Source: Panagrolaimus kolymaensis (lineage: Eukaryota; Nematoda; Chromadorea; Rhabditida; Panagrolaimidae). From it: DNA of 64,000 bases. Location of the stretch: contig JAJQJQ010000007.1 of assembly GCA_028622995.1 (NCBI GenBank), positions 2,976,001 to 3,040,000 on the forward strand. Reading direction: 5' to 3'. This document shows, piece after piece, positions 12,806 through 21,757 of the stretch; within the stretch, counting starts at the first letter, position 1, and each line of letters begins with the position of its first letter. The notes beneath the pieces were generated by a model. The model had not been told where the DNA came from and did no database searches. It was given only the letters and a program-made list of their open reading frames with translations. Made by a program: the position numbers and the translations under genes.

Positions 12806-13009
12806 CAAACTAGCAAGCTACAGCAATTTAGCATCTTTTGCTGAAAACCTATGCACTTTAAGCAACAAAAGAAGGCCACGAATGTAAAAAAAATAAAAAG
12901 AGAATAATTTAATTTCAAAAAACTTATTCGTCCAGTTATAAGTCAAAGGACGCAGAAAAATATTTGTTGGGTAATAACACAATTTTCAATTTTTTTGAAG
13001 ATGCACTTC

Positions 13010-14400
13010 TCTCTAAATCTATTCGCTCTAATACACCATTGATCTTCCATAAAATGAACTTGGTAAACCATAAATACTTCCTGGTAATTTGTCATCCTTT
13101 CATGCTTTTTTATTTAATTCTTAATGCAAATCAGTAAGTAATTAGCGGTATTGATTTTGTCTTGGTTAAATCTCAAATAATTTAATCGATCTTTTTCTGT
13201 TTTTGCCCTTGAAATAAATGTTGTAAGAAAAGCATTCCACCATAATGCAATAAGCCATTCGCCTTTTCATCTCTTACATGATATTTATAAGCGTATATTC
13301 TTGTTTACTCATTTTTTTTGTAAATTTGGTTTGTTTGGATCTTTCTTTTGGTAAATTCATAAAAATCAAATTTTCCAGGTGTATGAAACAATGGATAAAT
13401 TAAAGATCCGTCGTATTATCACCATCTTTTAAATATTTTTGAATTCACCATCAATATTCCTTTTTATAATAACAATATTTCCTTTGAAAATTTCTCCATT
13501 CTGACCTTAAATCATTGCTACTTCAAAGGCAACAATTGCATCATAATTCCTTTTTGCATTAGGTTTATTAACAAAAATTATTAACTTTAAACCTTGAATG
13601 GATTCATTATTAGCTTATTTTTCAGCTTTATCTCTTTCAGTTGTTTCCTTTAACATTACAAAACTTTGCACATTAACTTTATGTTCCCTCATAGCTTTAT
13701 CAATCATTCCCATTAAATTTCCATTCAAATTCGCTTCCAAATTGGTAGGAGCATTTATTCTTTATTTTGTTGCTTTATGACTGTCCAGAATATAAAGTTG
13801 ATAGTCAAATGCATTGGCTTTGTTACTTGAATAAAAAATTCGACTCATTATGTACAAAACTCTTCCTTGATGTTTGAATGTTAGTATGTATGGTAACATG
13901 TTTTGGATGCATCTTTGCAAACTATGGCTCGTGTTATAATTACGAATATTAGTATGAAAGTTTTAAACTAAGCTTTTATCCTTATACTAGCTTCCTCATA
14001 AACATTTATAAATCTTTGGGATAATCATCAACTGATGAATCTATTATTATTTTACATAGTCGACAGCATAAATTACAGATTCCATCTGGTTGCCGTTTTT
14101 CTTGTTTAAAATATTCGGCTTTACTAGTGAATACGAATTTAATCCTTTCTCGTAATAAATAAGATTAACATTTTTAAAACAAGCTCCACTCTTTTCACAA
14201 AGTGTTTTATAATTTAAGGCACACATCGCCTTTTATATTTAACTTTATCCAAAGCTTGTTAGGGTTCAATTTTTTTTGTAATTTCCTTGAATCTGCTATA
14301 CTTTCTTTTACGCTATCCCATCATCTTTCACGTCGTTTTTCTACATTTGTTTCATTTTCACGAGTACCGCATCATCTCAGCATTTTGATGTTTAAGATTA
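13010..14400 (-). pseudogene. Degenerate Helitron Rep/helicase N-terminal half
   Basis: Reading the minus strand from about 14400 down gives, in order and with stops and shifts between them, hallmarks of the Helitron Rep region. These are a basic RENETNVEKRRE segment; a cysteine motif GICNLCCRLCK (about 14055-14093); QLYILDSHKA; NAKRNYDAIVAFEVAMI; YPLFHTPGKFDFYEF (about 13352-13399); LLHYGGMLFLQHLFQ (the family's GGRLFQQ-like motif); RFNQDKI; and GLPSSFYGRSMV (about 13034-13083, like LPSSFTGSPRYM in the family). The HUH nuclease and helicase parts further downstream are not recognisable. It is a dead, 5'-only remnant. Confidence 0.75.
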
Positions 14401-14467
14401 TTGTTTGCTCTCTGAAATAAAATTTTTTTTCGAGAGCTGTATCAATTCGTTACTTCAATTATTATTT

Positions 14468-14700
14468 TCAGGTGCTAACACTGAAAAAAAAAAACACCCG
14501 TGGATGGCTAAAAAAGTGTACGCCAATGGGTTTTTGGACGAACAATCTTGTAAGACCATGTCCCAAGGCATTTTATACAGTAATGTACAAAAAAATCCCG
14601 TCAGTGTCCTAAAATCATATGGCGAAGTCGAAAAAAGTGTACAAAAAAATTTTAAATTGGTACTATGATGGCTTAAAAAATATACAGAAATGTATGTTTA
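14468..14700 (+). repeat. MITE-like repeat, copy A
   Basis: Starts near CACTG followed by a run of A. It contains a motif ACAAAAAAATCCCGTCAGTG at about 14587-14606. A related sequence lies in inverted orientation at about 18960-19117. The two copies flank the divergent gene pair. Confidence 0.4.
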
Positions 14701-15007
14701 TGGTTGTCTGTTGGCTTTATTTTATACCTAATCGGGGTTAAAAGTATGGACAGTATCTTATTTTATCGCTTTTCACTTTTTAGTATTCTCCTTTTCATTG
14801 GTCGCCTTTCATGCTTCTTTACTAAACCGCTCCCTTCCATTTACAACAGTATATGCAACATCATGATTTATTAAACAAACAAAAAACAAAGCCTTGGATT
14901 ACAATTTACAAAGCCTTGGATAACAAATAGCAAATAGAATAATAACAAACTAAAATGACAGATATTTATGTCTGGGTTGAAGTGTTTGAATTAGTTGATT
15001 GATTTCT
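14701..15007. other. Spacer with the 3' end of the minus-strand island gene
   Basis: Holds a minus-strand AATAAA (plus-strand TTTATT at 14877-14882) about 130 bp after the stop of the gene at 15008-16735. It has no other recognised feature. Confidence 0.4.
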
Positions 15008-16735
15008 TTAATTGCTTAGAACCATTGAATCCTGGGATACTGAGATACTTCGTCTTTTGATTTCTAAAAACAACTAGATTATTTCAACAGTAACAAAAGA
15101 GATTAAACTTACCTCTATGTTGGAACAAGATATCAAAGTAAAGATTTGCCCTGGTGCCTTTCATATCTTTTACATCAAGTCCAGCAAGATGCTCCAAAAC
15201 CACATGGAAGTCTTCAAGTTCTTTAGCATATTCGACATCGAAGATGTGATGGATTTCCACAATGGACTGCAGAGCATCAGCAAAACCTCCGGGAACCTAA
15301 AAGCTATTATTAAATATGATATCAAATGAAATTACTTACTTTTAAACACTGGTCGTCGATGCAAACGAAGAAATTGAGTCCCAGGTTTGATGTAACAGGT
15401 AAGATCATTGCAGCTTTTTGGCCTATTGTTTTTCTATGGTCAGCCATGGATCGAACACTTGTAAAGTCCTAAAAGTTTTTTAGAAGAAAAGTAATGATAA
15501 GAAAACGTATAATAATACCTTTCCATCAACAATCAGTCGATCGTATTTGCAGTTTTTGCTTCGGTAACAATAAACAGGAACAAGACCAACCAGGATTTTG
15601 CACACTTGCATCATATCACCTTCAAGGCCTTGGTGAACATCATCCAAACAGATTCCTTTGGTTTTTCCCAGGGCAATAATAGCTGCTGCATAATGTTGTA
15701 AAGCTAATCGAACGTTGAAAACAGGTTGATGTTTGATATTTTCCATGGTGAACTTGTAGTCATGTCGAAGCTATAACAATGGAAAAGATTATAAAAAGTG
15801 AATACAAAAACATACCAACGTTGCATTTCTAAGAAAACAAGGAAACTTCTTGAGCATGTTTACAATGCGGCGATACTTTCGAGAAAGATCATCATCCAAT
15901 TCTTTTAACCATTGGCATCGGAATTGGCTGTAAAAAAGAGATAAATAAGTCATTGTAAAAAAGTAATACTTCAACTTTTCTCATATTTTTTCACATACCC
16001 CGCGAATATACTCCTTCCCTTTCTTGCTATCAAAAATTTACAATTTTGCTTACCTCGAGTTTGCAACAAGTTGTTCGATCTCTTCGGATATATTCGCCTC
16101 GGTTAATGCAGCAGCAGCTTCATCAAGATCAAGTGGCGCTGAAGGAGTAAACGATAGCTTCATCTTCTTCATCCTTGGTGATTCTTCAGTTTTAACAGCT
16201 TTTTTCGCCGAACCCAAAATCCTTGAAGTATCACTTTCTTCTTCCCAGGAATTCTGTTCTAGTTCCTTCTAAAAATATAGTACAAAATGTATGATGTCTA
16301 AGTAAAAACCATGCCTTCAAGAAGTTGTTGAGTTCATCGGAAGTTACATCAGTGATACTAACAATAACTTTTGCTGTGGATGAAGCAAAAGATGTTTCTA
16401 ATCCCAGGAGAGCGACTTCAGCCGAGGTATCTGAAATTAGAAACTATTGAAGTTGTAAAGATAAAGATAAAAGTAAAATCACCGATTGTTGAGTAATATG
16501 TTTGCCCAGGTATCAATTCAGCCATGGTGTCCATAATCCATATCATCGGTTTATCATACAAATCCTTGGTTTTCCATTTGATTTCAGCTTTAAAACCATT
16601 ACGTTAAGCATACGTATTTGCAATAAACATTTGCAAGTCCTCGGTTGTTGCTTTATCGAAACGATAAGTAAAGAATTGAGTTCCTTTCAAATCAAGAGCA
16701 GTGTCAGTAACAAGGATGTTAGATTCGTTACTCAT
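15008..16735 (-). pseudogene. Unrecognised nine-exon island gene A with one in-frame stop
   Basis: Exons in phase on the minus strand: 16483..16735 (contains the stop), 16315..16430, 16054..16268, 15816..15927, 15519..15770, 15340..15468, 15113..15296 and 15008..15063. As modelled this is eight coding exons; the 26 bp around the stop is too short and wrongly phased to be a ninth intron. The reading would be 438 residues, but codon 44 is TAA (16604-16606). The sequence continues in frame on both sides (IANTYA, stop, RNGFKAEIKWK). Exon 2 ends in a GC donor (AAG|GCATGG) rather than GT. All other junctions are canonical. The C-terminal part (LPVTSNLGLNFFVCIDDQ; IHHIFDVEYAKELEDFHVVL) vaguely recalls uncharacterised animal proteins with a SAM-like context. 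Function unknown. It is either a young pseudogene or a functional gene with an allele-specific nonsense change or base error. Confidence 0.6.
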
Positions 16736-17111
16736 GAGAGGCACTAAAAAAATTGTATCAGTTGATGAATAAAGAAAATTCGTTGAAAAAAAGAAGGAAG
16801 AGAAACGAAGGAGAAGCAAAAACTTGAAAAACTGAAAAATCAAAGACTTGAAAAAGCTTGCTGCATGCGAGCGCGAAACTGTAGTTTTCGCGCTAAGATG
16901 CGCAACTGCATGTGAAAGCTTTCTTTTGCTTTGATTTTTTCAACTCTCTTGATTGAGCATCGTTATTTTTATTCATTTCCCTTTGATTTTTTTATTCAAA
17001 TAGACTAACTAACATACTCTAACCAACATACAGAATATTAGCTTCCATTTTATCATGAATTTATTGCGTTGTTTGAAGAATATGTTTGTGTAAGAGATAA
17101 TGTTTCCATTC
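16736..17111. promoter_or_regulatory. Divergent promoter of the island gene pair with a large imperfect palindrome
   Basis: Shared 5' region of genes A and B. At 16871-16893 lies a hairpin-forming sequence with arms GCGCGAAA and TTTTCGCGC. It extends outward imperfectly as GCATGCGA on the left and GATGCGC on the right. TTTCGCGC matches the E2F consensus on both strands. The TTCGCG core recurs in the island's terminal repeats. Confidence 0.45.
16744..16752 (-). promoter_or_regulatory. Probable trans-splice acceptor of island gene A
   Basis: On the minus strand TTTTTTAG precedes the ATG at 16735 by eight bases. No upstream coding exon is recognised. Confidence 0.4.
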
Positions 17112-17121
17112 CACTTTTTAG
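17112..17121 (+). promoter_or_regulatory. Probable trans-splice acceptor of island gene B
   Basis: CACTTTTTAG ends two bases before the ATG at 17124, as for the other genes here. Confidence 0.4.
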
Positions 17122-17123
17122 CT

Positions 17124-18731
17124 ATGATTGTAAATTATACTCTTTCTATTGCTCTTGGACGTGCTGCAACTTATCGTCCGGCATGTGCTTGTAGACAAAA
17201 AGACCATCGGCGAAAATATTTTTCTCTTCATGGTTCAATGACTCCTGGGCAACTTATGGAAACCAAGGAAAATGGCATTCAACCTATGGAAAGAAATGAA
17301 GGAAGTGAAAAAGAAAATATGAAAACCACGGCAAGAATGGAACTCCACGACACACCATATGAGGTAAGCTTTGTTATTCACACTTTTAATGTTGAGCTAT
17401 TTCGAGTTTTATTACTTTCTAAGATAGTCAATTCAAAAATTACACTTTTGAACTGTTAGCGAACGTGTAACTGCAGTCATTAATGAAACCAAATGATGGA
17501 AAAAATGAGAATTTTAATTCCTAAGAAAGATCATTTTCCTCGGGAATATGTAACTGTTATTTGCATATTTACTACTATGCTACAGCTTTTGCTACTACCA
17601 GAAGATTCTTTAAGTTTTTCCTATTATGCTCTTTACTTTGTAACGGCGGGAGAAGTGAAGCATTATCTTTTTTTATGATAACATTTTTCTTAAGTTGTAT
17701 CAATCTTTACTTTTATAATATTCGTTACTTTTTAACATAAACATTTTTAGACTATAAACTTCCATGATACTCAAGAAATTAACCAAGGCTCTGATGATGA
17801 TAAACAAGGAAATCTTCTACCAATTACTATTGAAGGAATATGTCTCTGCTCTCAGATCTCACCAAGGCCAACCATGATAGAATTAACCAATGATGACGCT
17901 TTGATTACTCATGAAGACAACACTAAACTTCTTGTTGAGTTTGGTTCGTTCAATGGATATATGGGAACGGTGAAGGCATCCAGTAATCTCACTATAGTTG
18001 GACGAACACCAAGACAAGAAGAATACAGTGAAATGGAATCCTGGGATGCTTTTCTCTCGCATGTAAAGAATATGACTTTTCTTGGGCTCTTCGATGCAAC
18101 CTTCTTGTTCCGCCTCATCTCTTCTCGTTATATCATTTTATCCAAGGCAACAATTTTGATAGACGAACACACTGAAGAACACATTCGTGAAATTATACGT
18201 CTTCTTCCAAGAAATCTCGAAAGCTTAGCGTAAGTAACAAAAGATGAAAATAATACTAAAATAACCTTTTTTAGATTGGATGCAACAAAATGGTTTGGCA
18301 CTGAAGGCTGTGAAATTGCAGATGATATTTGTTTCCGCTATTCAGATGCACGAAATCCACCCATCACAACTTTATTCCTCATTATGAATTCGTTTCCAAG
18401 GCTCGATGTTTTCAAAACCATGCTTGATGTAAGTGTTGTAAACCATAATGATTAAATTTACAAGAGTTCGTTATAGGGTCTTTTGAAATGTGTGAACACC
18501 GTAGCAACAATTCTGTTCATCCATATACTTACCAATGAAGATGTTGTAGCAATGCTCGAAGCCGAAGGATTCCATTACGCATATACATATCAAAGAAACA
18601 CCGAGGAATATGAAATGTTCGTCGCTGAAAGTTATTATGGTCGTGTTATCAACCTTGGATTGCCTCACAAATCACAGGAAAGCAGCAAGGATGGAGCACA
18701 AATTATTAAAGTCGAAAAGATTGATACCTAG
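17124..18731 (+). CDS. Unrecognised island gene B, about 375 residues
   Basis: Exons 17124..17363, 17751..18229, 18275..18428 and 18477..18731 join in phase. I do not recognise the protein. The N-terminus is hydrophobic then Cys/Arg-rich (RPACACRQKDHRRKYF). The rest is a mixed helical/strand protein without TM segments, with leucine-rich-like spacing (LESLALDATKWF, TLFLIMNSFPRLDVFKTML) that could suggest an F-box/LRR-type fold. The first intron is 387 bp against about 47 bp for the others. It contains a short protein-like reading ERVTAVINETK near 17460-17495, so an exon may have decayed inside it. A poly(A) signal AATAAA lies at 18793-18798. It is divergently paired with gene A across a palindromic promoter. 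Confidence 0.6.
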
Positions 18732-18959
18732 GCTATTATTTATTTTTTGTCTAGTCTTTTGTTTGTATTTATGTATCCATGGCTTTATTATAAATAAACT
18801 TTTTTGTGGAATTCTTTGGTTTTAAGTTATTGAAATTCATTCTATTAGAGAAATTGTTAATATTATATTCGCGGAGGCAGGCAAAAATTATTTTTTGTTG
18901 AAGTACAAAAATTTTTTGACCATTTTTCTTTCATACAAACGAAATATACAATTTTGTCT
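18732..18959. other. 3' flank of island gene B
   Basis: 3' UTR with AATAAA at 18793. AT-rich spacer follows, up to the inverted MITE-like copy. Confidence 0.4.
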
Positions 18960-19117
18960 TGGATTTAGCCATTGACGTCCAAAAAATTCAACAAAATTTT
19001 TGGTTTGTTAAAAAATACATCATGGTATAGCAAATGGGACACCGACGGGTTTTTTTGGACACCAAAGTCAATGTACCTCTTTAGCCGAAGCCAAATGGGA
19101 CAATTTTTTTTTCAGTG
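18960..19117 (-). repeat. MITE-like repeat, copy B, inverted relative to copy A
   Basis: Read on the minus strand it starts CACTG plus a run of A. It contains CAAAAAAACCCGTCGGTGTC, closely matching the motif in copy A at about 14587-14606. Together the two copies bracket the gene A/B pair. Confidence 0.4.
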
Positions 19118-19395
19118 AATAATAATAATCTTTTTTCCCTTGCTACTTCTCGTTTTCTTTGCATTTCATTCAATTTTACCGCTGCATTCATTTTTGATTA
19201 ATTACAATCATTTTTTCATTTCAGATTATCTGTCATACTACTGATTTTTTTATAAGCGTAAGACTTCCAAGTTTCAAAGTAAAATGCACAGAAATGTCCA
19301 TGATATAGTAGCATGTATTAGTATCTTATTTTACTAAGAACTGCGCGTTGTAAACTTTAATTAATAAAAATATTTTGAAAAAGAAACATTTGCTG

Positions 19396-19423
19396 GCGGG
19401 CCGAAGACCCGCTTAACCTCTAG
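19396..19423 (+). mobile_element. Helitron-like 3' terminus
   Basis: A GC-rich hairpin (arms GCGGG at 19396-19400 and CCCGC at 19408-19412) is followed seven bases later by CTAG and a T. Helitrons end in a short GC-rich hairpin about ten bases before CTRR and insert before T. The orientation is opposite to the degenerate Rep at 13.0-14.4 kb, so it would belong to a different, probably non-autonomous copy whose 5' TC end I could not place. Confidence 0.4.
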
Positions 19424-19724
19424 TTGAGTAATAAAAATTGATAATAAAGTAAAAATAAATTATTACCACCTTCTTTTTCCACTTTATAAGCTACCTAGCT
19501 ATTTCAGCCAAATTAAAGTTTGCCTTTGTTTTTTGTCAAAGCTAAATTTATGTTAGAATATTTATATTTTTTTTTGTAATTCAAGCCAAAAAGGTGCGCG
19601 TAAAGGTTTTTCTTTCTCTCTCTGGCAGCAAAAAGCGAATCTTTAAGCGTTCCTTTTTTGGTTTTCACTTAAGCCCAAGCAACCGGATAAATTTTTTGGT
19701 TAATCTTCGGTTCATTTTGCGTCA
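19424..19724. other. Spacer left of the minisatellite
   Basis: AT-rich DNA with a somewhat more GC-balanced stretch from 19590 leading into the tandem array. No gene supported. Confidence 0.3.
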
Positions 19725-19753
19725 GCCTTCTTCATTTATCTCTTCGGAGATTC
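19725..19753 (+). repeat. 29-bp direct repeat bordering the minisatellite, left copy
   Basis: GCCTTCTTCATTTATCTCTT plus CGGAGATTC. Two mismatches to 20916-20944 on the other side of the array. Confidence 0.6.
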
Positions 19754-20915
19754 CTTCACATTTATGTGTTGCTGCCTTACCTTCACATTTATGTGTTGCT
19801 GCCTTACCTTCACATTTATGTGTTGCTGCCTTACCTTCACATTTATGTGTTGCTGCCTTACCTTCACATTTATGTGTTGCTGCCTTACCTTCACATTTAT
19901 GTGTTGCTGCCTTACCTTCACATTTATGTGTTGCTGCCTTACCTTCACATTTATGTGTTGCTGCCTTACCTTCACATTTATGTGTTGCTGCCTTACCTTC
20001 GCATATTTATATGCGTTGCTGCCTTACCTTCACATTTATGTGTTGCTGCCTTACCTTCACATTTATGTGTTGCTGCCTTACCTTCGCATATTTATATGCG
20101 TTGCTGCCTTACCTTCACATTTATGTGTTGCTGCCTTACCTTCACATTTATGTGTTGCTGCCTTACCTTCACATTTATGTGTTGCTGCCTTACCTTCACA
20201 TTTATGTGTTGCTGCCTTACCTTCACATTTATGTGTTGCTGCCTTACCTTCACATTTATGTGTTGCTGCCTTACCTTCACATTTATGTGTTGCTGCCTTA
20301 CCTTCACATTTATGTGTTGCTGCCTTACCTTCACATTTATGTGTTGCTGCCTTACCTTCGCTTTATGCGTTGTTGCCTTACCTTCGCATATTTATATGCG
20401 TTGCTGCCTTACCTTCACATTTATGTGTTGCTGCCTTACCTTCACATTTATGTGTTGCTGCCTTACCTTCACATTTATGTGTTGCTGCCTTACCTTCACA
20501 TTTATGTGTTGCTGCCTTACCTTCACATTTATGTGTTGCTGCCTTACCTTCACATTTATGTGTTGCTGCCTTACCTTCACATTTATGTGTTGCTGCCTTA
20601 CCTTCACATTTATGTGTTGCTGCCTTACCTTCACATTTATGTGTTGCTGCCTTACCTTCACATTTATGTGTTGCTGCCTTACCTTCACATTTATGTGTTG
20701 CTGCCTTACCTTCACATTTATGTGTTGCTGCCTTACCTTCGCTTTATGCGTTGCTGCCTTACCTTCGCTTTATGCGTTGTTGCCTTACCTTCGCTTTATG
20801 CGTTGTTGCCTTACCTTCACATTTATGTGTTGTTGCCTTACCTTCACATTTATGTGTTGCTGCCTTACCTTCACATTTATGTGTTGTTGCCTTACCTTCA
20901 CATTTATGTGTTGTT
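19754..20915 (+). repeat. Minisatellite, about 43 units, mostly 27 bp, palindromic core
   Basis: The main unit reads CTTCACATTTATGTG then TTGCTGCCTTAC. The core CACAT-TT-ATGTG forms a small hairpin. Variant units have CGCATAT-TT-ATATGCG (31 bp) or a shorter CGC-TTTA-TGCG core (about 26 bp); in each both arms change together. Variants sit between blocks of roughly nine, two, nine and twelve standard units. Because the period is a multiple of three, three forward frames and one reverse frame stay open. The long ORFs here (up to 482 codons) are artefacts of that. Confidence 0.92.
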
Positions 20916-20944
20916 GCCTTCTTCATCCATCTCTTCGGAGATTC
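20916..20944 (+). repeat. 29-bp direct repeat bordering the minisatellite, right copy
   Basis: Near-identical to 19725-19753 (two mismatches, TTTAT versus TCCAT region). Confidence 0.6.
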
Positions 20945-21544
20945 TTCGGATACACCTGTTAACTGGTGGGGGCGAAAGCCCTTTTCTTCTTCAAAGTACA
21001 GCCGCCTTGACGTGGCGAAGGAGCTTAAGCTGTTTCGATTAATTTAATCAAAACAGCAACTAAGAGCTGTACTAAATAATTTTTGGAATGTTTTGCTTCT
21101 TAGTAAAACAAAAAAAATAATCTTGATTAAAATTGTATTGAAAGCATTTTTGAAATAAACAAGGAATGAATAGTAAAAAGGGTAAAAAAGAAAGTTTAAA
21201 ACCAAATGGAACAATAGTAATTAGCACAGTAGGAGCGCCTTCAGAATTTTGTGATGGTGCTCAATCAGCATATACTTATCAACTTTAAGTTTCTCAATCA
21301 GCCTACTCTTTTTTTTTTTGGTAAATGGTCTAATTTTAACTTCAAATATTTGTTGTTTCAGGCGGTAACAACATAAGCTAAATATTTGTTATTTGTCATG
21401 TACATCTTCCTTTATTTATTATTGAATAAATTGATTCACGAAATTCTCTTTAACAAAAATAAAATACAAAGTTTACAACGCTTTTATCAAAGCAAAACCT
21501 AAAAGCCCATAAAGTAAACGATATGCTTATTTTTTAATGTTAAT
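20945..21544. other. Right arm of the island, no gene seen
   Basis: 600 bp of mostly AT-rich sequence between the minisatellite and the terminal palindrome. A GC-richer patch at about 20950-21030 has no coding support. Confidence 0.35.
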
Positions 21545-21588
21545 GGCTTTTGTGAAAGTTCGCGACGTCGCGAACTTTCACAAAAGCC
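21545..21588. repeat. Perfect 44-bp palindrome containing the right terminal inverted repeat
   Basis: Each 22-bp half starts GGCTTTTGTGAAAGTTCGCG from its own end, and the halves meet at GACGTC. The outer 30 bp (21559-21588) are the right TIR. The inner half is a second, abutting TIR arm. Confidence 0.9.
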
Positions 21589-21597
21589 TCTTACGGT
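21589..21597 (+). repeat. 9-bp direct repeat (target-site duplication), right copy
   Basis: TCTTACGGT, identical to 10998-11006 and directly next to the right TIR. Confidence 0.75.
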
Positions 21598-21740
21598 AGT
21601 GGCTTGCATTGTAAACGAATCCTATATTTTTCTTTATCAATATGAAACTGTTTTTTTTTGTTGTTGTCATTTATTTCTCATCGCTGTTTCTTTTTTCGTG
21701 TTATCACTTATAATTTTTTTATTTTGTTCTAATTTACTTG

Positions 21741-21749
21741 AATTTGCAG
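21741..21749 (+). promoter_or_regulatory. Splice acceptor before the truncated CAP copy
   Basis: AATTTGCAG lies eight bases before the ATG at 21758. The stretch TTTGCAGGT, then TGAAAATGGTTAA, matches the NAP1 gene start at 23492-23520. Confidence 0.5.
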
Positions 21750-21757
21750 GTAACAAA

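Larger units (their letters stand above)
11007..21588. mobile_element. 10.6-kb TIR island, candidate Mutator-like (MULE) composite element
   Basis: The segment begins GGCTTTTGTGAAAGTTCGCG and ends with the reverse complement of the same 30 bp (11007-11036 versus 21559-21588, perfect). Both ends are bordered by the 9-bp repeat TCTTACGGT. A 9-bp target duplication with TIRs is typical of Mutator-like elements; hAT elements make 8 bp and Polintons 6 bp. Inside lie decayed gene fragments, a degenerate Helitron Rep, two divergent unrecognised genes, a Helitron-like 3' end and a minisatellite. I recognise no MULE transposase, so it may be a non-autonomous gene-carrying element or nested insertions captured between two ends. 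That the DNA is an insertion follows from the TSD and TIR; the family is inferred. Confidence 0.65.

Noticed and set aside
14405..14668. 87-codon ORF beginning MLSEIKFFFESC
   Set aside because: It lies inside a MITE-like repeat, has no splice or family context, and its sequence follows the repeat motif.
16590..16615. A 26-bp intron removing the TAA of island gene A
   Set aside because: Too short compared with all other introns (about 45 bp or more), and its removal breaks the frame into another stop.
19754..20915. CRISPR-like array
   Set aside because: Units are directly adjacent with no unique spacers, and the organism is a eukaryote. It is a minisatellite.
19594..21047. Overlapping ORFs of 398-482 codons with repeated CVAALPSHL, CCCLTFTFM or LLPYLHIYV units
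   Set aside because: They arise because the 27-bp repeat has a period divisible by three and lacks stops in several frames. All three forward frames and one reverse frame are open at once, which real coding does not show.
21545..21588. The 44-bp palindrome as an independent tiny inserted element
   Set aside because: The 9-bp TCTTACGGT copy is found only on its right. The matching copy lies 10.6 kb to the left beside the other TIR, which supports one large element.
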